In this document: piece after piece, positions 45,411 through 58,800 of the stretch
How the letters are laid out: each line of letters starts with the position of its first letter
How positions within the stretch are numbered: the stretch's first letter is position 1
DNA from: Chlorops oryzae
Lineage: Eukaryota > Arthropoda > Insecta > Diptera > Chloropidae
Length of the DNA stretch: 64,000 nucleotides
Reading direction: 5' to 3'
Assembly (NCBI GenBank): GCA_020466095.1
Contig: CM035809.1
Coordinates: 3,215,309 to 3,279,308, forward strand
Notes under the pieces: model-generated
The model's database searches: none
Told to the model about the DNA's origin: nothing
The model's input: the letters and a program-made list of their open reading frames with translations, nothing else
Translations under genes and position numbers: made by a program

Positions 45411-46418
45411 CTCTTATTTTTGTTTTAAGAAATCCTTTTTAATTAACTTGAAAAAAAACAACTTTGAAATCACTCAAAGAAAAACTCAAATTATATCAAT
45501 TTACAATAAACTGATTTTAAAGATATGCAGATTCAGACAATTGACTTTGCCGTAGGACATCGCCATGCTAAAAAAAAAAAACAGTTTTCTCCATGGGAAA
45601 AAGTCAGAGTTTAAATTAATTGTCACTTCAAATCAATCAGTTGTTCCATTATTTTAAAATTAGTTGAAGTCAAATATTTTTGTTTTGATGTATAACTTTC
45701 CGAATTGGTAATAACTTTTCAATAGAAATCAATTAAAATTTGAAAATATATAAATTTTGCATTTCTTGAAAATCATTCGATCTCTCATGAAACTAAGGTA
45801 AAATAATATTTTTTCTAAACATATATTACTTTCAATCGACTGCTGAATCAGTCAATAGAAGCGTTAATTTTCTGGGAGTTGGGTTTCTTACAGAAAAATG
45901 CAATCGAACATAATAAAATTGATTCAGAAAAATTTTTAGTTGTGCCGATTTATTAGCAAAGGTGCGATATGTTACTGTTAATAAACAAGATGGAACAAAT
46001 TTTCTACCTAGGTGCTGTATCGATATTTATGCTTCCGATTTACTCACACTTCAATATTGGCTTATGTCGACTTGAGCTACTCTTCCATACCCAGTAGTCA
46101 ACTGAGCCACCCAAACCTGGTGTTTTCACCAGTCCATGGTGGCATGGACGCGTCCATCGGCTATCCAAAACGCTGTCCCATTTAACATTGTGATGTCATT
46201 GCCATGGGCGGGTCGTCCGTTTATACGCCTTCGTTGGCGAGCCTTTTCGCTAGCGAAAAGGGGAGGAAAATGGCCTAGCACCAGCGACTGAGAAAAAAGA
46301 AAAATTTCATTTTTTGTTTTGACTTTTTTTAAATTTATTTATTTTATTAATTTATATTTTTTTTGTTTTCTATTTTTTATTTTTAAATCTTTTTTATCTT
46401 AGCTTCTCTTAAAATTTT

Positions 46419-46494
46419 CTCGCCTCCACCGAGCCTCGAAACCGCTGACCACAGATCGCTGGGCGAACGGCTTAACCATTACGCTAAACGAACG
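46419..46494 (-). repeat. tRNA-like SINE head
   Basis: Minus strand: A box TTTAGCGTAATGGTTAAGCCG and a B-box-like GCGGTTTCGAGGCTC. Terminal stems do not pair. Confidence 0.5.
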
Positions 46495-46730
46495 AATTTA
46501 ATTTCTTGGTCCAAAATGCTCACTTGAGTTTAGCGTTGCTCAGATTTTGGGAAACGTATTTAACGAATTTTTTCACTCCAAAAATTGTTTACTTGAAAAT
46601 GAACCATTAAAAAAAAAATAATAATAAAACCTTAAATATTTAGGGGAAAATTTTGTCTTCCAAAATAACTGAACTATGAACAAAAAAAAACTCTAATTTA
46701 CAAAAAAATTAAAAAAATTAGGAAAAATTC

Positions 46731-46803
46731 TCGCCGCCCGCAGGGATTGAACCCGAACCTCCCGGCTATGGAGTCATAGTTTGAACCACTGCGCTATCGA
46801 ACG
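46731..46803 (-). repeat. tRNA-like SINE head
   Basis: Minus strand: A box GATAGCGCAGTGG and B box GGGTTCAATCCC at tRNA spacing, followed by CTGCGGGCGGCGAG and an A/T-rich tail. No acceptor stem. Confidence 0.55.
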
Positions 46804-47249
46804 CTTGACGGGCAATGATCAGAATGCGACGTAAAAGCAGACAACAGCAAAAACAATCATACGCAGCGAATAGGGAAATGTGAGCTGAGGCCTATCTACT
46901 CTTTCAGGTTCATGTGGTAGGTGAAATGGCTATCTTCAAGGACTGGAACTTTGGCATGTCACAAATATCGGGGGCGACCTACTGACTACTGGGTATGCCC
47001 ACAGATTTAAAAGTGTGACACTACAGTTTAAATTTCATTTGTTGCACAACTGGAAAGATTATGATCCCGGGATGCATCATTTGAGCATGTCTAAACTAGA
47101 AGTTAGCACTCGCCTCTCCGTATTCTTGTAGCTTGATGTTCAAATATCTTTCATCAAAATATCTTGAAAAACTCCGATTTTGGAACAGTTTTTGTTACTT
47201 TTGTTACAGACCCTAGTAGTGGAGGTACCCTAAAAAATTGTGTGATCCG

Positions 47250-47485
47250 GTCCATTACCGCACTTGTTCGACTTACGTGCCCGTGAGCGTATACCAAATG
47301 TCATCAAGATAGCTGAAATCCTTCGATAAGAAAACTGTATACGGACGGATAGACGGGCATGGCTAAATTGAATCTTCTGGTGACGCTGATCATTTCTTTG
47401 GCCTATCTCGACTGGTTCTGGGTGTTACACACAACCACACAAACACAATAAACCCTCGACACAGAGTGTGTGGGGTATAAAAAAC
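47250..47485. mobile_element. Degenerate DINE-1/mini-me-like fragment
   Basis: Contains a GAC(G)GA-type microsatellite remnant at 47341-47360 followed by CATGGCTAAATTGAATC, GGTGACGCTGATCAT and a TGTGGGGTATAAA end, the same order as at 14189-14350 but more diverged. Confidence 0.5.
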
Positions 47486-50368
47486 CCTCTACGTTATCCT
47501 CAGAGAACTTCCTTAACACGAACACGACTGCATGATATCAACTATCTTACTTGCCTCAAGTGCTCCTCACGTCGTTAAAAAATGGATGTTGATTTAATAA
47601 ACTAATATATATAACAAAAATAAATAAAAGCATGTATTTGAAAATTTAATTTTTGAAAGAAAACCTTCTGAAACTGTACCCAAAACTAGTTGAGTAAATG
47701 ACCATCTTACCTGAACTGATTCTATATATTTTGAACTGAATTGAAATATACAAGGAACTGAAAAAAATTAATTTACGAATTTGAATAACTTGAAATAACA
47801 CGCTTAGAGACGTGTTGCACGTTTCCAGGACTCTCTTCACCGGGTGCAAAACTCGCTGGCACGTACACCGCTTTCTGGTGATGAACTGAATATTCAATGG
47901 AGTGCCCCACTGTCGTCGCTGAGTATTTAAAAGCGCAGCGTTTATGATCTGAATAGCAAAACATATCAAGGTGTGGCCATAATGGCAATTACTTACAGCA
48001 TTTTCCGCATTTGGATGAGAAATCAGGTGAGAGAAAGAAAACGAAGTCGGAAGACGTGAAAATTCGATTGAAATTCGCAATTTAATGTTATGCCTTCGAA
48101 GCGAGACCGAAGGACCGCACCCAATTAAAAGGTAATTTTCTGTGGATCATATATAATTCTGCTCGTCCAAACATGATAAGCTTATCGTTTTTGAGTGAGG
48201 TTATCTTGAAGTCCTTTTCATGGATCTCCATTTAATTTTCGTGTGTCGCTTCTTACAAATTCCTTCATTTAAAATTTTAACTGCAAAATGTTTCACAAAA
48301 AGGGAAAAAGGCAATAATTTTATGCGTGGGTAGTTCAGATCTCTTATGTTAAAAACCTCAGCGTGCTTCCAGGGGTGAGCCTTGCGGTCAGCCAATTTGA
48401 ATGAAGTGGGCCCTTCGGCTATCATTCTTTGTTGATTGTATTTGTAAAAACTTCATTTTGAGACTCATTGCATAATTTTTATAATATTTATCGATACTCG
48501 GTGTTTCTTACATTTTTTAAGTCTGCTATCGATATCTTTCGAACGGTTCTTTGAACAAAAAACGTAACGACCTCAAATTATTTGGTTTTATTATATCAAC
48601 TTTCGCACGACTGTGGCTTAAATTGAGGGCCCGAAACTTTGAATACATGTTGAGGCCTCAAAATGGTTTGATACCTTACTGAACGTTGCAAAGTATGATC
48701 TTAATCGGATTGAGAAAGGTTGACTGTGCGTGGGATTTACCTTTTGGATGACTTTCGAAAAGCAAAATTGAAAATATGTTAAAGTTTTTTTTTGTTTTTA
48801 TCACAAATGAAAAGAAAACCGGAGATTTTTTGTCTAAATGAGAGCTTACAATGGAATATAATCAAATGGGTGAAGAAAGAGTAGGGAAGAGTTTTGTTTT
48901 GTGACGTGTTGAAATCTCTGATCAGGTAATTTAGTTGAATTTCAAACTCAGATACTCAAAAAACTTAAAGCTGATCTATCTCAGATTGAAAAGAGTTCTC
49001 TTACCTAAAGGCCATTTAAAAATCCTAGTTCTTTAAATTTTTTTTTTCAACTGCGCACCTGCCATTACCTTTTTTCAGAAAATTCTTCATTCGGATAGAA
49101 CAATGAATGAACAATTTTCCAGCTCACCAAGCCTCAAGGCAATATGGCTTTTTTTTCATCAATGTAATAAATTACGTGCCTGCAGAATTTTTGCGGTGTT
49201 GAAGGATATTAAGGAAATCATGTTTAAGTTGCGTGAGCTTCATTTCTAAGCGGCTTATGATTTATTTCTTTTCCACTTCAGTCTTTCAAATATCCGGTCA
49301 GAAGACAAATATTTGTTGTGTATATTTACAATGTTGAATGCTTAATCAGAGAAAAAAGAGCCTAAATGCATTTACCATTTCGACCATTTCTGTGTGTGTG
49401 TGTGAATTCGTTGGTCTTTCTCAGTTCATTCTGGTTTCCTTTCTTTTCTTAAGTGAGAGCTTGTTAAGCTTCTTCAGTAAATATGTTAGGAAAACACTGT
49501 GGGTGGATTTTTGTGTATGCAGCGTGTACTTTGGGAATTTTGGAGGATTAGGCGAGATGAATGAATATGTTGTGTCGAAGTGATTCTCTGGGGAAAAAAC
49601 CTTAATGATAGTAAGACTTGAATTTTAAGCCCATGGAACAAATCGGAATATAAATATAAGAAGTGTGAAATATATTAGAAAATTCATATATCTCGAAAGA
49701 AATTTTTAGAGGGAGGATCTGACTAAGGCGTTAATAACGATTGCTAGAAGTAGAAAAACTATTGTTGAAGAAAATGGTTAAAATTATCATTTATATTTAC
49801 GATACTGTCATAGCAGATTCTCACAAAATGCAAATGTTAAAATTTGGACAATGGCTGGAACGTTAAGAATATTCACCAACGGACAGTCCAGCGTACGACC
49901 ATCAACCTAATAGTGCCAGATCTATCCAGTATCGCGACTCCATACATTTCTTCGCAAAAAATAAAGAAGACGTTGCCCTAGAACAATGAAATTCGGAATG
50001 GACGTTTCTTTGTGTGTTATTAAGAAATATCGAAAAAATTGTGAAAATTAAACCACAACAAAGCCCAACCGCCATATAAAGGGAGGTGGGATCGAATTTT
50101 AACAGTTTGTGACCAACAGATTTGAAATTCGAATAGGAGGTGACTTTAATATCTCGTATGAGGATTCATTCGATAACCGAAAAGAGCCTTGCTTTCAAAA
50201 TCTTCTTTGGAATTTTACATTTGTATTTAAAACATCGGCCCAAGATTTCTGAATTTGAAAGTTTTTTTTTCTGTGTTTTTTCGTCAAATGAAGGACATTT
50301 CATTTAAACTGAAATAATATAATTTATATGAATGGATAGGAATCAGGTTTTTTTTGTTGGCGGTAATA
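47486..50368. other. Intergenic, no gene recognised
   Basis: The longest ORF is 47646-48080 (minus, 144 codons), with no domain, no good start context and an overlapping second ORF (47773-47988) in another frame. I do not call either. Nothing else assigned. Confidence 0.4.
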
Positions 50369-50553
50369 CAGTCGAATTTCCGAATAGTGAACGTCTATAC
50401 ACTGAAGTTCTCCCTACTATGAAATAATTTCAAACGCACAGCTTTTTCGTTCCACTTTCAGTACACGTGATAATAATTTCTGTAAAATGAAATTTCTATA
50501 TAATGAAGTGATTTTCTGGTCCCGTGCGACTTCATTATAAGGAAGTTCGACTG
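50369..50553. mobile_element. pogo/Tigger-type MITE (185 bp)
   Basis: Ends CAGTCGAATTTCC and, inward from the right, CAGTCGAACTTCC, both flanked by TA. CAGT..AA.TTCC termini with TA duplication are typical of pogo-like elements. The interior has further TTCATTATA-like inverted words. No coding. Confidence 0.75.
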
Positions 50554-52779
50554 TAAAATCAAAGGAAACCTGAAATGAGTTATTGTTTATGAAAATTAAA
50601 GCCATAGTTTTTGAAGATAATTTAAAAAATATTTATACCTATACTTTTTATTTATTTATTTGTTTATAATAGAAATACAAATGATATTTTACATATCATT
50701 CAAATTGCCTTTAGCCAGAAAATAAGAGAACGGTTTAAAGTATTGCAGTATTTTAATTTTTTTTTATATTAGCATATATTTATTTTTTGTGCTCCTGCTT
50801 TCAATTGTTCGATTTGTTAGAAAATTTTTTCACAACTCAGTAGACCAATGCATTTTTCTCTCTTTGATGTAAAAGAAATTTGAGACGACCTCGAACTAAG
50901 CCTGAACAAACAAACTGTACAAGACAGAAATGCTGTTCTTTACTGTTTCATCCAGTTGAGCTGAAGGGCAATCATCTCCATGAACTGAATCTATCAATAT
51001 CACATTCTTTTCAAAGAATTCTACAAAATTTAGGAACTTGCCATCAAAAGACTTTGTTTTTATTGTTAACTCAAGTGGACCAAGTCTAATTTTTCAACCA
51101 TAAAGTAAATTTTTCGACTAATAGAAGATAAATATTGCATAAATTAAATAGAATAACATTTTCTCTCTGGACAATCGAAAACAATTCATGGCGACTCAAA
51201 ACTCGAAATTAAGTGGACTCAAAATGATATTATTGGTTTCTATCTTTCCACGAAACTTTCACAAAGCTTTCGTTCTGTTCATTTCTGCTTTTGTGAAATT
51301 TCAAATGAAATTGAAACCAAGTTTTAATTTTTGTTGGATTGAATTATGAGATTTATGGTAATTTCTTCTGAACTTACTTAATTTTCATTGACTTTGAAGT
51401 ATTTCTCATGAATAAAAAGTATAGAAGCTTATCAAATAAAGGCGGTCATGTATCCAGCTTCTTTGTAAAATTGGGCTAAAAGTTGAAGTGATTTGGGACA
51501 AAAACAAACTCTCTCGATTTGGCATTCGTTGAAGTATCCGGTTTTGGGCCATTAAGGTCTTTCAAAGACATTGTTGTGCACAAAAAGTGAAACGAAAAGG
51601 ATAAGTGGCTTGAAAATTCAGTCCGCAGTCGCAAATATGAGCAAATTTGATTCATTTTCCTTGACAACGTTTTAATGCTTATGCCATATGCAAAATAATA
51701 CGGTGCGTAGCGTACACCTGCAAGTATTTTTTCAAGAGCTCTTCCTTTGAATATATAAGCAGAAAATCTCAACCATGAAAATGTTAGGCTTACACATTTT
51801 TTTATAAATAACAAAAATCATTTAAATGTATCACAATTCTTCTTTTTCCTCTTAATTTGCTCGCTGAACAACTTTTCGCTTTGGCGGATGTCTTCATTCC
51901 CAGAAAAGCGATTTGCTTTTCCAGTTGAATAACTCATCATTCAGATTTATTTCGCAAAGGCTACAGAAAATAAACAACAATCTTTAAAGAAAGTCCTTCT
52001 AAGCTAAGGGAAGAATGGGAATTTTAAAGGCCTTTGAGCTTTAAATTTCCATTCTTTAGAAGAAAAACAGGAAGTAAGCAGATATAATGGAAAAAGCGCT
52101 TAATCTTTCAACTTTGAATGAACTTAAAAATTGACTGTACGAAAATTGAATGAGTAGGATTACGGTTTTCAACCACAAAATGAAAATCCTCCAGCTTGAA
52201 GTTCCATGCTCAACTTTGACAAGGAGAAATTTTCGAAACGATTTAAGAGATTATATTCGCTTTTGTTTTTCTTTCTTTCTTTTATTGTTTGTTTCTATAC
52301 GTTTGTACAAAAAGTTACAACGTATTCAACATACAAAAATCGCGGCAAGAATTCTGGTTCGCATTTGTCTCGTCCTTGCCCATGGAAATAGATGTTTATG
52401 TTTTGTACGGAATCAGCAGATCTTGCCTGAGCCAAATGCTTGATTAAAATTTAGAGATTATTGACAGATAATTGAACTGCATTGGCAGCTTTAAAGAATT
52501 TATAGCCCACAGATTAAGAAAAGAACAGTTTTTCTCCGCTATCAGGATTTAAGTCTATTTCTGGCTGTGGCCTACTTTCGTATGAAGCTGTTTGTGAGCT
52601 GTTGTCTTTCTTTCTTTCTTATTTTAAAACGTTTCCTTTCAATTTCCGACTACGAAATCACTATAAAAACATTTCTAAGTGCTTAATGCCACAGCTGAAA
52701 CAAATGAAATCGCTCCCTTTTATTACTGACAATAGTACCACTCTGCGTATGAGCAACATTTTACCATAGGAATAAATAA
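50554..52779. other. Intergenic, no gene recognised
   Basis: Low-complexity AT-rich DNA. ORFs at 51476-51814 (minus) and 52150-52443 (plus) lack any recognisable domain. Confidence 0.4.
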
Positions 52780-53467
52780 AAGCACTCATACGCTCGATGG
52801 ATGAAGTTTGGTGATTTTACTGAAAACTTCTTCAAGAACGGGAAGAGTGGAAGTTATTCGAAAATTATTTCTAAGTACCAGTTTTTCCTACTTTCTTTCG
52901 GAATCAGTGTTATTTTACGCCAAAAGATTCCTAAGAAAAAAGATTTTCTTAGCAGGAAAGATTCATTGCAACAAAATTTTTTTGAATAAATGAGTTGATG
53001 GAAAGCTATATACCACTTATGTTATGTAACCATCTTTCAGGAATTGTTTTTCCAAGTGAAATATTTTCAGATGCTTCAAAAGCTTCATTTTGATGTGCGT
53101 AGCCAAAACAAGCCAATGTTTTCCTTATACTGAATTGAAATAATTACTAAATGTTCATAAAACTTTTTACTGTGTTGTGGGTAGCCATAACAAAATCCTA
53201 GAGTAATATCGTTTCTATTTATCAGGGATCGTAATAGTTACGAGGAATATGAAAAAAGACAATTTATAATGACATTTCTCTTTTACTTTTTTCGTCAGAG
53301 AATAAAAATCATTATATGGCTTTAACTGTCAAGCAACGGCTCTAATAGAAAACTAACTTAAGGAGCAGAAGACAGGAGGATGAACGTAAACTCCAACTAT
53401 ACTACTCCTGCAGGTGTGCCGCTGGGATTTATGTATATTGGGACCTTTGCTTTTCTCCATTTATTTA

Positions 53468-54729
53468 AAGACTGTCCCAGAAATAACTGTCCTTTTGTTT
53501 TTTTTTTTTATTGCAAAAAATCGAATGATGTTTTTTTAAAAATTCTTTCAGTTTATTATTAAGTGAACATTACAAAATAAATAAAAACTTTAATTACACT
53601 GAAAAAAATACACTTAAAAAAATTATACACTTTTTGATTAAGGTCCTCCATTAGGTTTTTTACCGACCTTTCGTTCACCTTAGTGTATGCCCGACGCCAT
53701 TTATGTCGAAATATTTCGATGTTCTTCGCAGTTTGTTTATTCTTTCATTAAATCCCAATATTTTTCGATTGGACGAAGTTCGGGGCAATTCGGAGGATTT
53801 GCTTCTCTTGGTACCACAGTGGCATTATTTGCTTGGTACCAATCCATCGTTCTCTGGGCGTAGTGAGATGTTGCTAGGTCAGGCCAAAATAGTACTGAAC
53901 CTTGGTGTTGACGTATAAAAGGCAGCAAACGCCGGTCCAGACACTCTCTGATGTAAATTTTCGGTGTTGATTGTGCGATCCGTCACAAATTCCATACTTC
54001 GAAGGCCACATTTGCAAATGCCTGCCACACCATCTATATTCTTTGGAAATTTGGTATGTTTTTCGGTGGTAAATTTAGAGGATGCTCCACTCCTTCTAAC
54101 CGCAGTATAATATCCGTGTCCAGGTAACTGCTTGAAATCCGCTTTGCAATACGTTTCATCGTCCATGATAACGCAATCAAATTTGGGCAGGTAATCGCGA
54201 TACAGTTTTCGAGCCCTCCTCTTGGCTTCGGCGTCCTTTTCTTCTGACCTAACAGGTACTTTTTGTACTTCATAGCTCCTTAGGTTGTACAATTTTTTAA
54301 TCCGTTTAACACTTGACTTCGATGTTCCCGCTTTTGCTGCCATATCACGAACCGAAGTGCCTGGATTCTGAGTAAACAGCGGCTTAACGTTCTGGGCCAC
54401 CGCTTGGTTCGCTGGACCACTTTTTCTCCCTGATCCTGGTGTTTTTGATAAAGGGGTAAGCTGTCTGTATCGTTTTATGGTCCTACCGACAGTTTTTTCG
54501 CACACGCCAGCTTCCTTAGCGATCGTTTTGTACGTGGTGTTTGGATTTTCCAGGTGTTTGTAAATAATTGCTTTCCGCTTTTCTTCTTGTTGAGACGACA
54601 TCTTTTCAGTAGCTCTTTTATTTTACGAATGAGTATTTTTTTAAATCTGCAATATTTATACTTTATTTAGGTACCAATTATGTTGCTATAGCCTAATAAC
54701 AAAAGGACAGTTATTTCTGGGACAGTCCT
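53468..54729 (-). mobile_element. Tc1/mariner-superfamily transposon (1262 bp)
   Basis: TIRs of about 29 bp start AAGACTGTCCCAGAAATAAC (left) and AGGACTGTCCCAGAAATAAC (inward from the right), both flanked by TA (53466-53467, 54730-54731). It encodes one transposase on the minus strand, listed separately. Ends and target duplication are complete, so only the coding region is damaged. Confidence 0.9.
53559..54601 (-). pseudogene. Tc1-like transposase with two frameshifts
   Basis: Start ATG at 54601. The N-terminus has helix-turn-helix character (TYKTIAKEAGVCEKTVGRTIKRY) and a GSGRKSG linker, then a second HTH (SVRDMAAKAGTSKSSVKRI). The catalytic domain begins with VIMDDETYCKADF (first Asp). 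Near 53940 the frame shifts by one base; in the next frame it continues QGSVLFWPDLATSHYA (second Asp) and NPPNCPELRPIEKYW. A second shift near 53740 leads to a basic C-terminus (AKNIEIFRHKWRRAY) ending at TAA 53559. The WPDLA..HYA and NPPNCP..RPIE blocks are those of Tc1-related families with a long spacing between the second and third acidic residues (DD37-41 groups). Inactive as assembled. Confidence 0.8.
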
Positions 54730-55760
54730 TAGATGACATTTTCCCACCGTGTAAGGATGTTTCAGTGCTTGGTTATGCGGTTGATACATAAATCTATACA
54801 TCAAGGCGCTTTGCCTAAGTTTAGGATTTGTGTATAACACTTCATGACCATTTTATTAGAATAAGCGAATAGCTAGTAGAATATATGTATATAGACCAAC
54901 AGAAGTCAGGCGAATTAAAAAAAATAGATTGGACCATCAGCAGTTAACATGATATAGTTCAAATTGATTTTTACTCTCTTACGAAAAAATATAAATCAAG
55001 GATAACTCTAACTGGCTGATGGATATATAAAATTCAAAACAAAATTTTTTTATTTTCAAAAAGATCATGGAAAATTACTAAGAATTGACCCAAACATGGG
55101 TCTGCTAGGCCTACAACCTTTGATTTTTTATGTGAATTTTTTAACTGCAACCGTTATTTGAAGTCGCTGCTATTTATGTATCGCAAGAAGACTTTCCCTG
55201 GATTTTAAATGAATCGATGAAGCTTGATCTATCGTACTTCCAAGAACGTTTTTTGTTTAGATTTATTTATAAGTTTTAACTGCAAAGCTTTTCAAGCCAA
55301 TCCTGTAGGAATCTCGAGACCTCAAGAGACTAAGAATCAAAACCGGAAGCATTGATTTTGATGTGAAAAATATCTTTTGCGACTGACACTTAAGTCATTT
55401 TTCCTATGACAATACAAGTTTTCTATATTTCGGGAAATATTTTGAAGAATCGGTTCCAAATTGAGTTACTTAGGACCGAGTGCCTTTAACTTTTATTTTA
55501 TTTTTGCGATTGCAGTTTTGTACTCTCTTCTCAAATATTGTGAAAATGAACGTTTCTACAAGAGGAAATTGGTGTAGACAGGCGAAATAGAATACTGAAA
55601 TATGTGACAGTATTCAATTTGTTTGGTCCTTCAATTGGTTATGTCCTTATTGAATGAGATAGCATTTGTGAGAAATTTTTGTTCACTTTGAGAGATGATA
55701 AAGCAATTCAGCAAGCTTTTAAATATACAAAAACGGAAACAAGAGGAAACAATTGTCTTC

Positions 55761-55860
55761 NNNNNNNNNNNNNNNNNNNNNNNNNNNNNNNNNNNNNNNN
55801 NNNNNNNNNNNNNNNNNNNNNNNNNNNNNNNNNNNNNNNNNNNNNNNNNNNNNNNNNNNN
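55761..55860. other. Assembly gap (100 N)
   Basis: Exactly 100 N, placed at the junction of the two direct-duplication copies, as expected if an assembler could not resolve the repeat. Confidence 0.95.
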
Positions 55861-58800
55861 TGAAATAATTAAAAGCACTCATACGCTCGATGGACTGAAT
55901 TTGGTATTTTTACTGAAATTTATTCGAGGAAAAGAAAAATTCGAAGTTGTTCAAAAATAATTTGTGAGTAGTATTATTTTTTGATCACCAATCGACATCA
56001 ATATTATTTTCCGTTAAAAAGATTCCCAAGAAAAGAGATTTTCTAAGAAAAAGCAGGGAAAATTGACTGCAATAAAACATTTGGATGATGCTTCTGAATA
56101 CATAAATTTTTGGAAAGTTCGAATGTGGTGGATTTCTGTCATCTTCCAGGAATTTTATTTCATGTAAAATAAATTTAACAGACTCAAAAAGAAGTTTTAA
56201 TTTGAACTAATTGATCTATAACCACAACTACACAATATTTTCGTTACAATGAATTGGATGAAATGCTAGTTCACAATATTTTTAACTTTGTTGTGGGATG
56301 CCATTCTGCATGCACATTAGGGCTGCTCTTAACTCTATGGAGAAATTTTGTAGCGAGTTTCTGATCGGTCTCAGGGTCCAGAAGTGTTCCATTAGACATG
56401 GAGGAGAAACGTGAGAAAATTTGGAAGCAATCGGATAACGGGAACCCGTGGCAGTTTTTCAATTGAAATTTGGGAAATTGGCAAAAATAGAGAGGAAACG
56501 GCCCTTAACTCCCCACAAGGCGCCCCTACGGATATATAACGTATGGCCAACCCCCATTATTTTTTTACTCCGAACATTTTTTCTGAACAAACTACCCGCT
56601 ATCTCCCCTCCTTAAGGGGGCTCCCATACAAAAATAATTTTTTAAAAACTTTTCCCCCCATCTTCCTAACTAGCCCCAGAGTGCTCCTAGAGGAGTCAAA
56701 TGTATGACCGACCCCCATTAACTTTGTCCCCTAACATTTTCTCCGAACATACTTAACCCTATCTCCCCCCCTTAAGGGGGCTCCCATATAAAAACTACCT
56801 TTATTTGAGCAAAAATTCATACAAAATGGCCGTCACCAGTCAAACCCCTCCTAGGAGGCTGATATATATGACCGACCCCATTATTTTTTCCCCAAACATT
56901 TTCTTCAAACATACCTACCCTCTATCTCCCCCCCTTAAGGGGCTCCCATATAAAACTACCTTAATTTGAGCAAAAATTCATACAAAATGGCCGTCACTCA
57001 GTCAAACCCCTCCTAGGAGGCTGATATATATGACCGACCCCCATTATTTTTTTACCCCAAACATTTTCTTCAAACATACCTACCCTCTATCTCCCCTCGT
57101 TAGGGGGTCCCCATACAAAATTAGGCTTTAATTAAAGAAAAATGCCTCACGAACTTCAATCTATAATATAGATGCCGTAGGAACAAGAAAGAGCATGTTC
57201 AGCATGCATATTCGAAAAATTTACAAAATTACCTTTTAAACGAGCCTAATATGAAGAATATTGGATTAGTTTTTGGTGTGTTTTATTAATATGATATATT
57301 TTATTACCTTTTTTTTTAAACTGAATTTTGGGTTCCATCCCCTAACTGGCCCAATAATGACCCTAGTAGAAAAAAAAATATATTTTCGAGTCAAATGCCG
57401 CAAACCTCAATCTATGACGAGTTTTTTGAGACTATAACCATTAAAATCGGTTAGTAGTTTCTATTCATAAAATTAATTCAAAACAAATATTTTTTGAAAC
57501 GCATTATTCACTGTTTTTACGTTTGTTTCTTGAGTCTTTACATGCGTACAGACCGAGAGAGCCATGCGTACAGACCGAGAGAGACATGCGAAGACCTAAG
57601 AAACGAACGTGAAAACAGTGAATAATGCGTTTCAAAAAATATTTGTTTTGAATTAATTTTATGAATAGAAACTACTAACCGATTTTAATGGTTATAGTCT
57701 CAAAAAACTCGTCATAGATTGAGGTTTGCGGCATTTGACTCGAAAATATATTTTTTTTCTACTAGGGTCATTTTTGGGCCAGTTAGGGGATGGAACCCAA
57801 AATTCAGTTTAAAAAAAAAGGTAATAAAATATATCATATTATTAAAACACACCAAAAACTAATCCAATATTCTTCATATTAGGCTCGTTTAAAAGGTAAT
57901 TTTGTAAATTTTTCGAATATGCATGCTGAACATGCTCTTTCTTGTTCCTACGGCATCTATATTATAGATTGAAGTTCGTGAGGCTTTTTTCTTTAATTAA
58001 AGCCTAATTTTGTATGGGGACCCCCCTAACGAGGGGAGATAGAGGGTAGGTATGTTTGAAGAAAATGTTTGGGGTAAAAAATAATGGGGGTCGGTCATAT
58101 ATATCAGCCTCCTAGGAGGGGTTTGACTGTAGTGACGGCCATTTTGTATGAATTTTTGCTCAAATTAAGGTAGTTTTATATGGGAGCCCCCTTAAGGGGG
58201 GGAGATAGAGGGTAGGTATGTTTTGGAAGAAAATGTTTGGGGTAAAAAAATAATGGGGGTCGGTCATATATATCAGCCTCCTAGGAGGGGTTTGACTGCA
58301 GTGACGGCCATTTTGTATGAATTTTTGCTCAAATTAAGGTAGTTTTATATGGGAGCCCCCTTAAGGGGGGGAGATAGAGGTTAAGTATGTTCGGAGAAAA
58401 TGTTAGGGACAAAGTTAATGGGGGTCGGTCATACATTTGACTCCTCTAGGAGCACTCTGGGGCTAGTTAGGAAGATGGGGGGAAAAGTTTTTAAAAAATT
58501 ATTTTTGTATGGGAGCCCCCTTAAGGAGGGGAGATAGGGGGTAGGTTTGTTCAGAAAAAATGTTCGGAGTAAAAAAATAATGGGGGTTGGCCATACGTTA
58601 TATATCCGTAGGGGCGCCTTGTGGGGAGTTAAGGGCCATTTCCTCTCTATTTTTGCCAATTTCCCAAATTTCAATTGAAAACTGCCACGGGTTCCCGTTA
58701 TCCGATTGCTTCCAAATTTCTCACGTTTCTCCTCCATGTCCAATGGAACACTTCTGGACCCTGAGACCGATTGAAATTCCATTTCGGGAATTAAGAGCAG

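Larger units (their letters stand above)
46087..46996. mobile_element. Possible 0.9-kb element with ATACCCAGTAGTCA ends
   Basis: ATACCCAGTAGTCA at 46087 is exactly inverted at 46983-46996 (TGACTACTGGGTAT). The ends recall the ATACCC ends of DINE-type elements. Two tRNA-like SINE heads lie inside. Class uncertain; no target duplication identified. Confidence 0.5.
52780..55700. repeat. Direct duplication, copy 1 (interrupted by the Tc1-like element)
   Basis: Bases 52780-53190 match 55867-56296 in the same orientation (AAAAGCACTCATACGCTCGA, then TTTTACTGAAA, AAGATTCC.AAGAAAA, TGTTGTGGG near the end). Bases about 55350-55700 match 58830-59070 (GATTTTGATGTGAAAAATAT, ACAATACAAG, TTCTATATTT, AGATGATAA). 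Copy 1 carries the Tc1-like transposon and copy 2 the palindromic element. Confidence 0.65.

Noticed and set aside
46731..46803. Functional tRNA gene
   Set aside because: A and B boxes are good but acceptor and anticodon stems do not form; a SINE head fits better. The same judgement applies to 221-293, 422-480, 46419-46494 and 59521-59586.
47646..48080. 144-codon minus-strand ORF
   Set aside because: No domain, no plausible splice or start context, and another ORF overlaps it in a different frame.
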